Positions 25,603 through 35,137 are shown, numbered from the stretch's first letter. The stretch is DNA of 64,000 nucleotides from Ruminococcus_C callidus (GCF_049562855.1 NZ_CP186925.1:62001-126000); one strand, 5' to 3'. Numbers and translations: made by a program. Notes: generated from the letters alone by a model not told the origin.

Positions 25603-26967
25603 ATGCATACCATTGCAGCAATCGCAACCCCACACGCTGCCGGCGGCATTGCCGTGATCCGTATTTCCGGTGATACCGCAATCTCCGTTGCACAGCAGTG
25701 CTTCCGGAGCACCGGCGGAAAATCTCTCGCCGAGATGTCCGGCTATACCTGTGTCTATGGCAGCTTTCTGGATACCGCCGGCAGCGAACTGGACGACGGC
25801 ATCGCCACTGTGTTCCGTGCCCCGCATAGCTATACCGGCGAGGACACCGTGGAATTTTCCTGTCACGGCGGCATTTTTGTCACCCGCCAGTTGCTGGAAA
25901 CAGTCTACGCTGCCGGTGTCCAGCCGGCAGAAGCCGGAGAATTCACCAAGCGGGCATTCCTTGCCGGCAAAATGACACTGACACAGGCGGAAGCCGTCAT
26001 GGACGTGATCGGTGCCGCCGGAAAACGGGAACTGGCATTCGCCCACGCTCAGCAGAACGGAGCACTGTTTCACCGCGTGCAGCAGATCTCGCAGGGCATC
26101 GTCCGCAGTCTGGGAGATCTGGCAGCGTGGGCAGACTACCCCGAGGACGAGATCCCCGCAGTGACACCGGAGAGCCTGCACGCTGCCCTCCAGCCGGTGC
26201 TGGAACAGCTGGACAGTACCCTTGCTACCTACGACTATGGCAGAATCTTGCAGTCCGGCGTGTCGGCGGTCATTGTGGGCAAGCCCAACGTGGGCAAATC
26301 CACTCTGTTCAATCTCCTGTCCGGCAGCCAGCGGAGCATTGTCACGGAAATTGCCGGCACTACGCGGGACGTGGTGGAAGAACAGATCCGGCTGGGCAAT
26401 GTGACACTGCGGCTGTCAGATACGGCAGGACTGCGGGAAACCGAAGATGTGATCGAGCAAATGGGCGTGAAGATTGCCGAGGAACGGCTGGCACAGGCAG
26501 ACCTGATTCTCGCCGTGTTCGACACCACCCGACCGCTGGACGACGACGACCGCCGCATGCTGGAACAGCTGCCGGAGAAGCCGGTGATCGCAATCCTGAA
26601 TAAGTCTGACCAGTCTGCACAGCTGGACACGGACGAACTGGAGCCGCATTTCTCCCGCGTAATTACCATGGCAGCCAGAGAGGGCAGCGGGCTGGAGCAA
26701 TTGCAGCAGGCGGTGGAGGAACTGTTCTATCAGGCAGAAGTCACACCGGAACTGGGCATTGTGGCAAACGCCCGCCAGAAGCAGTGTCTGGAGCAGGCAC
26801 GGGAGCAGGTGCAGCTGGCACTGGAAGCACTGGACGCAGGGGAACTGCTGGACGCGGTGACTGTCCTGCTGGAAGAAGCCGCGAACGCCTTGCTCACCCT
26901 CACCGGCGAACGGGTTTCCGAGGCCGTGGTAAACGATGTATTCTCCCGCTTCTGCGTGGGGAAATAA
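25603..26967 (+). CDS. mnmE: tRNA modification GTPase MnmE
   Basis: A 454-residue GTPase that with MnmG makes the 5-carboxymethylaminomethyl group on U34 of tRNAs. It has an N-terminal folate-binding domain with FKGPHSYTGEDT-type sequence (here FRAPHSYTGEDT). The G domain follows, with GKPNVGKST near residue 226, DTAGLR and NKSD. The helical domain ends in FCVGK, whose Cys is catalytic in the family. AGAAGGAG precedes the ATG, just outside the repeat. It is in the usual jag-mnmE-mnmG order, but isolated by repeats on both sides, so repeat-borne promoters or readthrough must serve it. Confidence 0.96.
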   Translation: MHTIAAIATPHAAGGIAVIRISGDTAISVAQQCFRSTGGKSLAEMSGYTCVYGSFLDTAGSELDDGIATVFRAPHSYTGEDTVEFSCHGGIFVTRQLLETVYAAGVQPAEAGEFTKRAFLAGKMTLTQAEAVMDVIGAAGKRELAFAHAQQNGALFHRVQQISQGIVRSLGDLAAWADYPEDEIPAVTPESLHAALQPVLEQLDSTLATYDYGRILQSGVSAVIVGKPNVGKSTLFNLLSGSQRSIVTEIAGTTRDVVEEQIRLGNVTLRLSDTAGLRETEDVIEQMGVKIAEERLAQADLILAVFDTTRPLDDDDRRMLEQLPEKPVIAILNKSDQSAQLDTDELEPHFSRVITMAAREGSGLEQLQQAVEELFYQAEVTPELGIVANARQKQCLEQAREQVQLALEALDAGELLDAVTVLLEEAANALLTLTGERVSEAVVNDVFSRFCVGK

Positions 26968-26984
26968 TGGGATGGTGACTTTTT

Positions 26985-27560
26985 GAAATGTGTAGGGCGA
27001 TGCCCACATCACCCCGCGGACTTGTGCATAAGCCTCCCCTGAAAGGGGAGGGGGACCGCCGCTAGGCGGTGGAGGGGTTCTCCCACAAAGTGTACTTTCT
27101 AGTGCAGCCGCACCGAAACCGTCCGGCGGAATTCGCTCGTTGCACTCGCTGTCCGCCTGGGGCTTGCCAACGCCGCTAGTTGCCCTTGCCTGTACATGTA
27201 GTGTTGATATTCAAGTATTTTTCTTATGTAAGTGGGGTAACTTTATTTCATACGGCGTTTGCAAGCTTGTGAATAAGGCTTCCCTTTAGGGCACCCGAAG
27301 GGCGTGCCTTGTGCTGAGCTGGCAAGCCGTAGGCTTGACTGAGGGGTATTCGCTACAGCAGCCAGCCGGTTTCACAAGGAGTTACGCTTCTTTTTTTCTT
27401 TGCTGAAAAGAAAAAAAGAAGCAAAAAAAGAAAAGAGTTCGCGTTTCACTTGTACTACAAGGTCAAGTATCACACGAAGATTACACGCCGCAAAAATCCC
27501 CCGGCGGGGCGAACAGGCGGCTTGCTATCCTTGGGCTGACCCGCCGCACAAAAATCTTTT
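26985..27560 (-). repeat. Composite intergenic repeat, copy F
   Basis: Order on the plus strand: GGGCGATGCCCACATCACC module, GCCTCCCCTGAAAGGGGAGG hairpin, TCCGGCGGAATTCGC, GGCGTTTGCAAGC, the CTTTAGGGCACCCGAAGGGC variant, the T/A hairpin, then a truncated GCGGCG block (27500-27550). It fills the mnmE-mnmG gap. Confidence 0.88.
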
Positions 27561-27622
27561 CGCGGGCGAACAGGATTTGTCTGCAATATTTATAAATATT
27601 CATATCAATTGAGGTGATACCT

Positions 27623-29506
27623 ATGGAATATTATCACATGGGAACTTATGACGTCGCTGTGATCGGTGCCGGTCATGCCGGTGTAGAAGCCGCCTTGGCT
27701 TCTGCCCGCCTTGGCTGCCGCACAGTGCTGTTTACCATATCTCTGGATCAGATCGCCAACATGCCCTGCAACCCGTCTATCGGCGGCACGGCAAAAGGGC
27801 ATCTGGTGCGGGAGATCGACGCTCTGGGCGGCGAAATGGGAAAGGCTGCTGATGCCTGCTTTCTCCAGAGCCGTATGCTGAACCGCGGCAAAGGGCCGGC
27901 TGTCCACAGCCTGCGGGTACAGGCAGACCGCGTTCGCTACCACAACTACATGAAACAAGTCTGCGAAAAAACACCCCTGCTGGAGATCAAGCAGGCAGAG
28001 ATCGCAGAGATCCAGACCGAAAACGGCAGAGTGACCGGTGTTGTCACTTCGCTGGGAGCACAGTACACCGTTTCCGCCGCCGTAGTTGCCACCGGCACAT
28101 ATCTGAACGGCAGAATCCACGTGGGACAGGTTTCCTACGAAAGCGGTCCCGATGCGGCTCTTCCCAGCCGTCCGCTGGGAAAAAATCTACAGGAACTGGG
28201 GCTGCGAATGCGGCGGTTCAAGACCGGTACTCCCTGTCGTGTCCACCGCCGGAGCATTGACTTTGATGCCATGGAACGGCAGGACGGCGATGAGGACATT
28301 GTGCCGTTTTCATTCGGCTCTGATCCGTCCCGGATGCACAATCAGGTTTCCTGCTACATCACCTATACCAACGAGGAAACCCACCGCATCATTCGGGAAA
28401 ATCTTCACCGTTCGCCGCTGTTCTCCGGACAGATCGAGGGCATCGGCCCCCGCTACTGCCCGTCTATCGAAACCAAAATTGTCCGCTTTGCCGACAAGCC
28501 GCGGCATCAGCTTTTCGTGGAGCCGATGGGGCTGGAAACCGAGGAGTATTATTTGCAGGGCATGTCGTCCTCTCTGCCGGAAGATGTCCAGCTGGCATTT
28601 CTGCGGACGATCCGCGGACTGGAACATGTGGAGATCATGCGCCCGGCGTATGCTATCGAATATGACTGCGTAGACCCCACAGAACTGCGGGCATCGCTGG
28701 AGAGCAAGAAGATCGCCGGACTGTTCGGAGCAGGACAGTTCAACGGCAGTTCCGGCTACGAGGAAGCTGCCGCACAGGGACTGGTTGCCGGCATCAATGC
28801 CGCACTGGCAGTGCAGGGCAAGCCGGCGTTTGTCATGGACAGAGCCACTTCCTATATCGGCACGCTGGTAGACGATCTGGTGACCAAGGGCTGTGAGGAT
28901 CCCTACCGCATGATGACTTCCCGCAGCGAGTACCGGCTGATCCTGCGGCAGGACAACGCTGACCAGCGTCTGATGCCGCTGGGACACGAACTGGGGCTGC
29001 TCTCCGAGGAACGCTATCAGCACATGCTGAAAAAATACCGCCTTGTGGCACAGGAGAAAAAGCGGGTGCTGAAAACCAATCTGGCACCTGCTCCGGAACT
29101 GAACGCGTTTCTGGAACAGCACGGCACCTCCGGCATCACTACCGGTTGTAAAGTCGCAGACCTGATTCGCCGTCCCCAGTTGGGCTATGCTGTCATTGCT
29201 CCTTTTGACCCCACCCGTCCGGCACTGGAACCGGTGATCGGGGAACAGGTGGAGATCCAGATCAAGTATGACGGCTATATTCCGAAGCAGCTGGAACAGA
29301 TCGAACGCATGCGGAAGCTGGAAAACCGGAAGCTGCCGGAGGACTTGGACTACACCACCATTCACGGGCTGCGGCTGGAAGCTGCGGAAAAACTGAACGC
29401 CCACCGTCCCCAGAATCTGGGACAGGCGAGCCGTATCTCCGGCGTATCACCGGCAGATATTTCCGTGCTGATCGTCTGGGACGCTGCAAAGGAGGGAAAT
29501 GCATGA
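27623..29506 (+). CDS. mnmG: tRNA uridine-5-carboxymethylaminomethyl modification enzyme MnmG
   Basis: A 627-residue FAD enzyme and partner of MnmE. The N-terminal Rossmann motif is VIGAGHAGVEAA, followed by the family signatures CNPSIGG and AKGHLVREIDALGG. The middle contains PRYCPSIE, and the C-terminus has the helical domain that binds MnmE. ATG at 27623 follows GAGGTGAT; a GTG three codons upstream is inside that site. The stop overlaps the rsmG start (GCATGATG). Confidence 0.96.
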   Translation: MEYYHMGTYDVAVIGAGHAGVEAALASARLGCRTVLFTISLDQIANMPCNPSIGGTAKGHLVREIDALGGEMGKAADACFLQSRMLNRGKGPAVHSLRVQADRVRYHNYMKQVCEKTPLLEIKQAEIAEIQTENGRVTGVVTSLGAQYTVSAAVVATGTYLNGRIHVGQVSYESGPDAALPSRPLGKNLQELGLRMRRFKTGTPCRVHRRSIDFDAMERQDGDEDIVPFSFGSDPSRMHNQVSCYITYTNEETHRIIRENLHRSPLFSGQIEGIGPRYCPSIETKIVRFADKPRHQLFVEPMGLETEEYYLQGMSSSLPEDVQLAFLRTIRGLEHVEIMRPAYAIEYDCVDPTELRASLESKKIAGLFGAGQFNGSSGYEEAAAQGLVAGINAALAVQGKPAFVMDRATSYIGTLVDDLVTKGCEDPYRMMTSRSEYRLILRQDNADQRLMPLGHELGLLSEERYQHMLKKYRLVAQEKKRVLKTNLAPAPELNAFLEQHGTSGITTGCKVADLIRRPQLGYAVIAPFDPTRPALEPVIGEQVEIQIKYDGYIPKQLEQIERMRKLENRKLPEDLDYTTIHGLRLEAAEKLNAHRPQNLGQASRISGVSPADISVLIVWDAAKEGNA

Positions 29507-30213
29507 TGACATACGAAGCGGCGAAGCAGCTGTTTGACGGAGCAGGACTGCCTCTGACGGAGAGCCACTTTGCCCAGTTCCAGTGCTATCTGGCGGAACT
29601 GACGGAAACCAACCGGCACATGAACCTGACGGCGATCACCGAGCCGGCAGAGGCTTGGGAGAAGCATTTTCTGGACTGTGCGATCTTGCTGCAAAAGGTG
29701 CAGCTGCCGCTGGGGGCGACCTGTATTGACGTTGGCACCGGAGCCGGCTTTCCCGGCATGGTGCTGGCACTGCTGCGGCCGGATTTACAGGTGACACTGT
29801 TGGACAGCCTGCAAAAACGCATCGGGTTTCTGGAGCAGACGGCGGCAAAGCTGGGACTTGCCAACGTCCGCTGTATCCACGCCAGAGCCGAGGACGGGGC
29901 GAAGCTGCCGGAACTGCGGGAGCAGTTTGACATGGCGACTGCCAGAGCCGTGGCAGCCATGCCGGTGCTGACGGAATACTGCCTGCCGTTTGTGAAGCAG
30001 GGCGGCGTATTTGCCGCAATGAAAGGACCGTCGGAAACGGCGGAGCAGGCAGAAACAGCGGCGAAGCTGCTGGGCGGCGAGATCGTCGGCGAAGAAAGCT
30101 ATACTCTGCCAACTGCCGGTGAACGGAAGCTGATCCGGATCCGGAAAACTGCCCCTACCCCGCAGAAGTACCCTCGCCGCAGCGATAAGATCAAGAAACA
30201 GCCGCTGGGGTGA
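29503..30213 (+). CDS. rsmG: 16S rRNA (guanine-527-N7)-methyltransferase RsmG
   Basis: A 236-residue SAM-dependent methyltransferase that modifies the 530 loop of 16S rRNA. The SAM motif is DVGTGAGFPGM near residue 76, and the N-terminal helix contains NRHMNLTAI. It is translationally coupled to mnmG. In most relatives noc, parA and parB follow directly; here a repeat block, a two-component system and an IS intervene. Confidence 0.95.
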   Translation: MMTYEAAKQLFDGAGLPLTESHFAQFQCYLAELTETNRHMNLTAITEPAEAWEKHFLDCAILLQKVQLPLGATCIDVGTGAGFPGMVLALLRPDLQVTLLDSLQKRIGFLEQTAAKLGLANVRCIHARAEDGAKLPELREQFDMATARAVAAMPVLTEYCLPFVKQGGVFAAMKGPSETAEQAETAAKLLGGEIVGEESYTLPTAGERKLIRIRKTAPTPQKYPRRSDKIKKQPLG

Positions 30214-30214
30214 G

Positions 30215-31165
30215 ATAAGTAGGGGCAATGCCCACATCGCCCCGCAGGCTTGTGCATAAGCCTCCCCTGAAAGGGGTGACTCCCCACGGGGTGGGGAGAT
30301 GCCCGCAGGGAAGAGGGGACCGCTCAGTACGAGGGGGACCAGCGAAGCTGGTGGAGGGGTTCTGCTGAAATCTTTTACTCCTGTTTCAGATTTCACGGAA
30401 GAAACCCCTCAGTCAGCCTATGGCTGCCAGCTCCCCTTTCAGGGGAGCCTGTTGCGTAAACTGTTTGTGTGTTCTAGTGCAGCCATGTCGAAACCGTCCG
30501 GCGGAATCGCTCGTTGCCCTCGCTGTCCGCCTGTGGCTTGCCAACGCCGGTTGTTGCCCTTGCCTGTATCGGTAATGTTGATATTCGGATGTTTTCTTGT
30601 GCAGGTGGGCGACTTTTATTTTTTTACGGCGTTGGCAAATAAGCCTCCCCTGAAAGGGGAGGGGGACCAGCGAAGCTGGTGGAGGGGTTCTGCTGAAATC
30701 TTTTACTCCTGTTTCAGATTTCACGGAAGAAACCCCTCAGTCAGCCTATGGCTGCCAGCTCCCCTTTCAGGGGAGCCTGTTGCGTAAACTGTTTGTGTGT
30801 TCTAGTGCAGCCATGTCGAAACCGTCCGGCGGAATCGCTCGTTGCCCTCGCTGTCCGCCTGGGGCATGCCAACGCCGGTTGTTGCCTTTTCCTGTATTGG
30901 TAATGTTGATATTCAGGTGTTTTCTTGTGCAGGCGGGTAACTTTATGAAATACGGCGTTTGCAAGCAGTATATAAGCCTCCCTTGAAAAGGGAGGGGGAC
31001 CGCCGCTAGGCGGTGGAGGGATTCTTTCATCGCTACGGCAGCCAACCGATTTCACAAGGAGTTACGCTTCTTTTTTTCTTTACTGAAAAGAAAAAAAGAA
31101 GCAAAAAAAGAAAAGAGTTCGCATTCCACTTGTACCACGCGGCAATGCACCACCCGAAGATATGA
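30215..31165 (-). repeat. Composite intergenic repeat, copy G, with a 328-bp tandem duplication
   Basis: The segment around 30325-30652 recurs at about 30653-30980 with an offset of 328 bases and few differences, including the unusual stretch CTGAAATCTTTTACTCCTG in both. The copy then ends with the GCAAACGCCG complement, a CCCTTGAAAAGGG hairpin and the T/A hairpin. It lacks the GCGGCG block. The 1-kb gap between rsmG and the response regulator consists of this and the regulator's promoter. Confidence 0.88.
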
Positions 31166-31175
31166 CATTTTTATT

Positions 31176-31207
31176 TTAAGATAAGATTAAGCATTCTCCC
31201 CTATAAT
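31176..31207 (+). promoter_or_regulatory. Promoter with direct repeats before the response regulator
   Basis: TATAAT at 31202-31207. Upstream, TTAAG occurs twice with an 11-base period (31176-31180 and 31187-31191), the phasing typical of OmpR/PhoB-type binding. The -35 region is poor, which fits an activated promoter. Autoregulation by the adjacent regulator is inference. Confidence 0.6.
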
Positions 31208-31245
31208 AGAAGCTGGAAATCTGTATTCTGAAAGGAGGATTCTCC

Positions 31246-31920
31246 ATGAAAATTCTTGTAGTAGAAGACGAAGTCCAGCTGGCGGATACACTGGCGGAAA
31301 TTCTCAAACGCAATAAATACAACGTAGATACCGTTTTCGACGGTGACGATGGTCTGGAATACGCCCGCACCGGTATCTACGACTGCATCTTGCTGGACAT
31401 CATGCTCCCTGTCCGCAGCGGCACCGAGATCGTGCAGATTCTCCGGCAGGAAAAAAATGCGACCCCGATCATGCTCCTGACTGCCAAGTCCGAAGTGGAA
31501 GACAAGATTCACGGGCTGGACTGCGGGGCGGACGACTACCTCACCAAGCCCTTTTCCACCGGTGAACTGCTGGCACGAATCCGTGCCCTTACCAGACGAA
31601 AAGGCGAAGTGGAAGTGGATTGCCTGCACTTCGCAGAACTCCAGCTGAACCGGCAGACCTATGACCTGATACAGGGCGAAAACCGCATGAAGCTTAGCCT
31701 GAAAGAATATCAGATCATGGAAATGCTGCTGTCCAACCCCGAACAGATCATTCCCAAGGAACGCTTTATCGAAAAGATCTGGGGCTATGAAAGCGATGTC
31801 GAATATAACAATATCGAGGTGTATATCTCCTTCCTGCGAAAAAAACTGACCGCAATTCACTCCACAGTGCAGATTCGCACGGCTCGCGGCATCGGCTATT
31901 TTCTGGAGAAAAAAGCATGA
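31246..31920 (+). CDS. OmpR/PhoB-family response regulator
   Basis: A 224-residue regulator. The receiver has acidic pocket residues in VVEDE, phosphoacceptor Asp51 in LLDIMLP, Thr/Ser in LLTAKS and Lys101 in LTKPF. A winged-helix DNA-binding domain follows (about 130-224, with KLSLKEYQIMEMLLSNP and RTARGIGYFL). AAAGGAGG precedes the ATG. Its TGA overlaps the kinase start by 4 bases (ATGA). The TTAAG repeats upstream may be its own target. No neighbouring target gene reveals the stimulus. Confidence 0.93.
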   Translation: MKILVVEDEVQLADTLAEILKRNKYNVDTVFDGDDGLEYARTGIYDCILLDIMLPVRSGTEIVQILRQEKNATPIMLLTAKSEVEDKIHGLDCGADDYLTKPFSTGELLARIRALTRRKGEVEVDCLHFAELQLNRQTYDLIQGENRMKLSLKEYQIMEMLLSNPEQIIPKERFIEKIWGYESDVEYNNIEVYISFLRKKLTAIHSTVQIRTARGIGYFLEKKA

Positions 31921-33656
31921 TCCGGCGGGTACGGCGGCAGTTTATCTGCATTACCATGGCGATGCTGACAACGGTGCTCCTGATCCCGTTGATTGCCCTG
32001 AATGTGATTACCGAAGCCATGAGCTACAACCAGACACGGAACCTGCTGGAGCAGATCGCAATCAGTGAAACTGCTGTGCGGCAGATGCCGGACGGTGCTC
32101 CGCCGGACGGAAAACGGCCGCAGGAAACCACAAACGCTGTTCCGGCTGCCGGCTCGGATACTTCCACGGAAACTACAGTTACTACCACAGCCAGCACCAC
32201 CACTACTGCGGAAACTACCACCGTCCAGACGGAACGTGCTCCTGCGGAAACCAAGGCGGCAGGAAGCGGTGCTCCGGCTCCGGCGGCAGTGCAGACACAG
32301 TCACCCACGCCCCGGCAGACAGCTGCTCCCAAGGCAACGACGGCAGCCCCAAGGGCAACCACCGCACGGCAGACCAAGGCTCCTGTCACGACTACCAAGG
32401 CGGTTGTTTCACGTGAAACAAAGCCCGCGGCAACACAGCCGCCTCATCCTGATCCCCCTCGTCAGACAGAGCCGGATCTGCCGCCGGATCCGCCGCCGTG
32501 GTGGGGCTGGGACAATCCGCCTCATGACTACGAGGACAACAGGGAAAATTACGCCGCCCGGCAGCCGGTACTCTACGCCATGCCGCTGGCAAGTCTGGCA
32601 CAGTCTGTGCCCATGAACGACGGCGGTCGGAACGCTCCGCCGTTTCCGGACAAACGGGGCGACGTGGTGACGATCGACCACTTCCTCTGTTTTGCCAACG
32701 GCGAGGGCATGCTGATGCGGCTGGACGGTACGGAAAACTACACCGAGGACGATGCACAGACAATGCTGGACTACGTGCTGGAAAAGGGAAAGACAGACGG
32801 CTGGTACGGCAGCCTGCAATATTTCCGCAAGGATTACGACAGGGGGACGCTGGTAGTATTTTCCGACCGCAGTGCGGAACAGCTGCTGCTGCACAAGGTG
32901 CTGCTGGTCAGCATTCTGGTGTTCCTGCTGATGGAGGGCGTGGTATTTTTGCTGACCATGATCCTGACCAAACGAGCCATGCGTCCCATGCAGGAAACCT
33001 TTGAACGCCAGCGGCAGTTTATCTCCGATGCGGGGCACGAACTGAAAACGCCCTTGACGATCATTTCCGCCAATGTGGACATTCTCCACGACGAGATCGG
33101 GGAGAACAAATGGCTCAGCTATATTCAGTCGCAGGCGGAGCGAATGCGGGTGCTGGTGGGCGAGATGATGAACCTGACCAAGCTGGAAATGGGGGACAAG
33201 AAAAAAGATTTCGTGGACTTCTCTTTGAGCGAAGCCGTTTCCGGTGCGGCACTGCCCTTTGAGGGGCAGGCGTTCGAGCAGGAAAAGCAGCTGGAACTGG
33301 AGATACAGGAGGACATTTCCTATCACGGCAACCCTGACCAGATCAAACAGCTGGTGGGTATCTTCATGGACAACGCCCTGAAATACAGCAAGGAACACGG
33401 AGAAATTCGGGTGACGCTGCAACAGGTACAGAACAAGAAAACGCTGAAGGTCTATAACACCGGCAAGGGCATTCCGGAGTCGGAAAAGGAGAAGATCTTC
33501 CAGCGGTTCTACCGCAGCGACGCGTCCCGTGCCAGAGCCACCGGCGGTTATGGTCTGGGGCTGTCTATCGCCCAGAGCATTGCCGATGCCCATAAGATTC
33601 GCATACAGGTGGAATCGGAATACGAACACTGGATATGCTTTATTCTGACATTTTAG
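31917..33656 (+). CDS. Sensor histidine kinase with long Thr/Pro-rich extracellular linker
   Basis: A 579-residue kinase with TM1 at about residues 8-30 and an extracellular part of nearly 300 residues. Residues 68-200 of that part are Thr, Ala and Pro rich (for example TTTASTTTTAETTTVQT), and a folded region of about 110 residues follows. TM2 is at about 327-351. The cytoplasmic part has the phosphoacceptor His374 in GHELKTP, then N, G1 and G2 boxes (DNALKY, GKGIPESE, GGYGLGLSI). There is no clear HAMP domain. The linker may be glycosylated or span the wall. A parS site lies in codons 163-168. It forms an operon with the preceding regulator. Confidence 0.9.
   Translation: MIRRVRRQFICITMAMLTTVLLIPLIALNVITEAMSYNQTRNLLEQIAISETAVRQMPDGAPPDGKRPQETTNAVPAAGSDTSTETTVTTTASTTTTAETTTVQTERAPAETKAAGSGAPAPAAVQTQSPTPRQTAAPKATTAAPRATTARQTKAPVTTTKAVVSRETKPAATQPPHPDPPRQTEPDLPPDPPPWWGWDNPPHDYEDNRENYAARQPVLYAMPLASLAQSVPMNDGGRNAPPFPDKRGDVVTIDHFLCFANGEGMLMRLDGTENYTEDDAQTMLDYVLEKGKTDGWYGSLQYFRKDYDRGTLVVFSDRSAEQLLLHKVLLVSILVFLLMEGVVFLLTMILTKRAMRPMQETFERQRQFISDAGHELKTPLTIISANVDILHDEIGENKWLSYIQSQAERMRVLVGEMMNLTKLEMGDKKKDFVDFSLSEAVSGAALPFEGQAFEQEKQLELEIQEDISYHGNPDQIKQLVGIFMDNALKYSKEHGEIRVTLQQVQNKKTLKVYNTGKGIPESEKEKIFQRFYRSDASRARATGGYGLGLSIAQSIADAHKIRIQVESEYEHWICFILTF
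32405..32420. promoter_or_regulatory. parS site 6, inside a coding region
   Basis: Exact TGTTTCACGTGAAACA, read as the residues VSRET within the disordered linker of the histidine kinase. It is the only parS in this window inside a gene interior. Confidence 0.92.
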
Positions 33657-33686
33657 ATGACGTTTTAGAAAATAAATCGGATATGC

Positions 33687-33720
33687 AAAAATCCCTCTGC
33701 GAGTGCAGGGGGATTTTTTT
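33687..33720 (+). terminator. Terminator of the two-component operon
   Basis: ATCCCTCTGC pairs with GCAGGGGGAT (one G-T pair) around GAGT, followed by seven T. Confidence 0.9.
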
Positions 33721-33739
33721 ACTTTTGCAGCATTGGATT

Positions 33740-33782
33740 TTACGAAAGAACCTCTTGGAATGTGTAGGGGCGATGCCTGCAT
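33740..33782 (-). repeat. Composite repeat copy H, terminal module left of the IS
   Basis: The segment GAACCTCTTGGAATGTGTAG leads into GGGCGATGCCTGCAT, where the IS begins. The rest of the copy resumes at 35138 after a 9-base target duplication (TGCCTGCAT, 33774-33782 and 35138-35146). Confidence 0.85.
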
Positions 33783-33790
33783 CAATGTCA

Positions 33791-34015
33791 TTAACTTAAA
33801 ACGGCCCTTGAATGGCAAGCAGAATGTCTGGAAGTATCAAAATGGCGAGGAAAAGAGCGATTCGGACGGACGGGAGAAAGATGTTTGATGATGTCAGATT
33901 TGAGTGCGTTCAAGACACGCGAAAGAGAGGGAATGCTTTTGAACAGTACACCCATCAGATTATGGTAGATCAATCTGGTGGCAGTTCTTCGATTGATCTT
34001 GTACTTGTATTTTCT
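33791..34015 (-). CDS. Transposase C-terminal extension in the -1 frame (copy 1)
   Basis: From a -1 slip at A-AAA-AAA the product would continue RKYKYKINRRTATRL and later VRPNRSFPRHF, a basic tail resembling the usual C-terminus of IS4-type transposases, for a total of about 429 residues. The same run and frame relation are intact in copy 2. This supports either programmed frameshifting or a shared ancestral mutation. Confidence 0.55.
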   Translation of the reverse strand, partial: RKYKYKINRRTATRLIYHNLMGVLFKSIPSLSRVLNALKSDIIKHLSPVRPNRSFPRHFDTSRHSACHSRAVLS

Positions 34016-35079
34016 TTTTTTGGGATATTCGGATACATACTGCCACATATGCAAGTTGCAAAATTGTAAACGAGAAGCGACACAAAATAGTCTTGTGCAA
34101 GTCCGTTTTCAGTTTTTGAGACAAATTCCTCCACGAATACGGCATTTTTCAAGTAGTTGAATCCCGTTTCAATTCCCCACCGAAGACGATAAATCTCTTT
34201 GATGTCACGCTTAGGGAAATCCTTCCGATCAAGATTCGTGACCAGAATTTCATCCTCTCCACTGGGCAGCTTAACGCGAACACACCGCAAATCAAATTGA
34301 CTGATTCCATCCGAATGCACATGATTCTGAGTCGCTCTGCGCTCAGAATATTCAATATGAATCACGCGGTCGACATACTTGCTTTTGCGGAACGCATTGA
34401 CTTCCTTCAGAAAGCTGGAAGAAACCCGCATCACAAAATACAACCGGTGTTCAAGCAGCTTCTGAATCAAGCTTAAAGACGGAAATCCTCTGTCAAATAT
34501 CCATATTTGCGGCTCATCTTTGTAATATACATCTTGTGCCACAGCATCAATCATCTTGCCGGCGAGTTCTCTTTCATCGGCAGTTCCAAAATGAAATTTA
34601 GAACGTATGAACATCTCATTCAGAATATCAAAAGTTGATACTGCGTGAAATACCGGCGTTTTACACTTTTCAGTTTCGCAGTATTTTGCGGATAATTCCG
34701 GAGTTTTAGGCAACTCTCCCTTCATCCCGTCCACTGCATACAGATGATATCCGTGAAACCGCTTATCTTTGGGAGCAGATGCCGCTGTTTGCTCAAACAG
34801 TTCCTCAAATGCGGTATACTTGATTTTCTGCCGGGCTTTACACAGAGCTGCACCGCTGATTTCATCCGCTGTGAGATACTTTGAAAAACGCTGTGCCTCC
34901 AGTTCAAGCGGACTTCTTGTATTCCCGATTGTGTACATGATAACATCTGAAAACGTAAGTTTTCTTGTCCGCTTGAAATCTTTTTCGCCATCTCTGACGT
35001 GTTTGCTTTGAAATTCCACATCACTTGCCATCTTTTGTATTTGCCGTATGAACCTTGTTTCTGCTTTCATTATCTTCAC
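33970..35079 (-). CDS. IS4-family transposase, zero frame (copy 1)
   Basis: A 369-residue DDE transposase. The first Asp is in YAVDGMKG, the second in WIFDRGF, and the Glu in the IS4 signature Y-x2-R-x3-E-x6-K, seen as YRLRWGIETGFNYLK. The zero frame stops at 33970. It passes the heptamer A-AAA-AAA (34021-34015), after which the -1 frame continues as a basic C-terminus; see the next entry. Complete IS4 transposases usually exceed 400 residues, so this frame alone looks short. Confidence 0.92.
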   Translation of the reverse strand: MKIMKAETRFIRQIQKMASDVEFQSKHVRDGEKDFKRTRKLTFSDVIMYTIGNTRSPLELEAQRFSKYLTADEISGAALCKARQKIKYTAFEELFEQTAASAPKDKRFHGYHLYAVDGMKGELPKTPELSAKYCETEKCKTPVFHAVSTFDILNEMFIRSKFHFGTADERELAGKMIDAVAQDVYYKDEPQIWIFDRGFPSLSLIQKLLEHRLYFVMRVSSSFLKEVNAFRKSKYVDRVIHIEYSERRATQNHVHSDGISQFDLRCVRVKLPSGEDEILVTNLDRKDFPKRDIKEIYRLRWGIETGFNYLKNAVFVEEFVSKTENGLAQDYFVSLLVYNFATCICGSMYPNIPKKENTSTRSIEELPPD

Positions 35080-35137
35080 CCTTCTTTATTTTAGCAGATT
35101 TTAGCTCGCTTGGCTAGATGTTAAGTTAATGACATTG

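Larger units (their letters stand above)
33783..35137 (-). mobile_element. IS4-family insertion sequence, copy 1
   Basis: A 1355-bp element with perfect 17-bp terminal inverted repeats (CAATGTCATTAACTTAA) and a 9-bp target duplication TGCCTGCAT. It is inserted in the loop of the GCGATG-CCTG-CATCGC hairpin of a composite repeat. A second copy with the same length and orientation is at 44098-45452. In the parts compared I saw two single-base differences. Confidence 0.95.
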
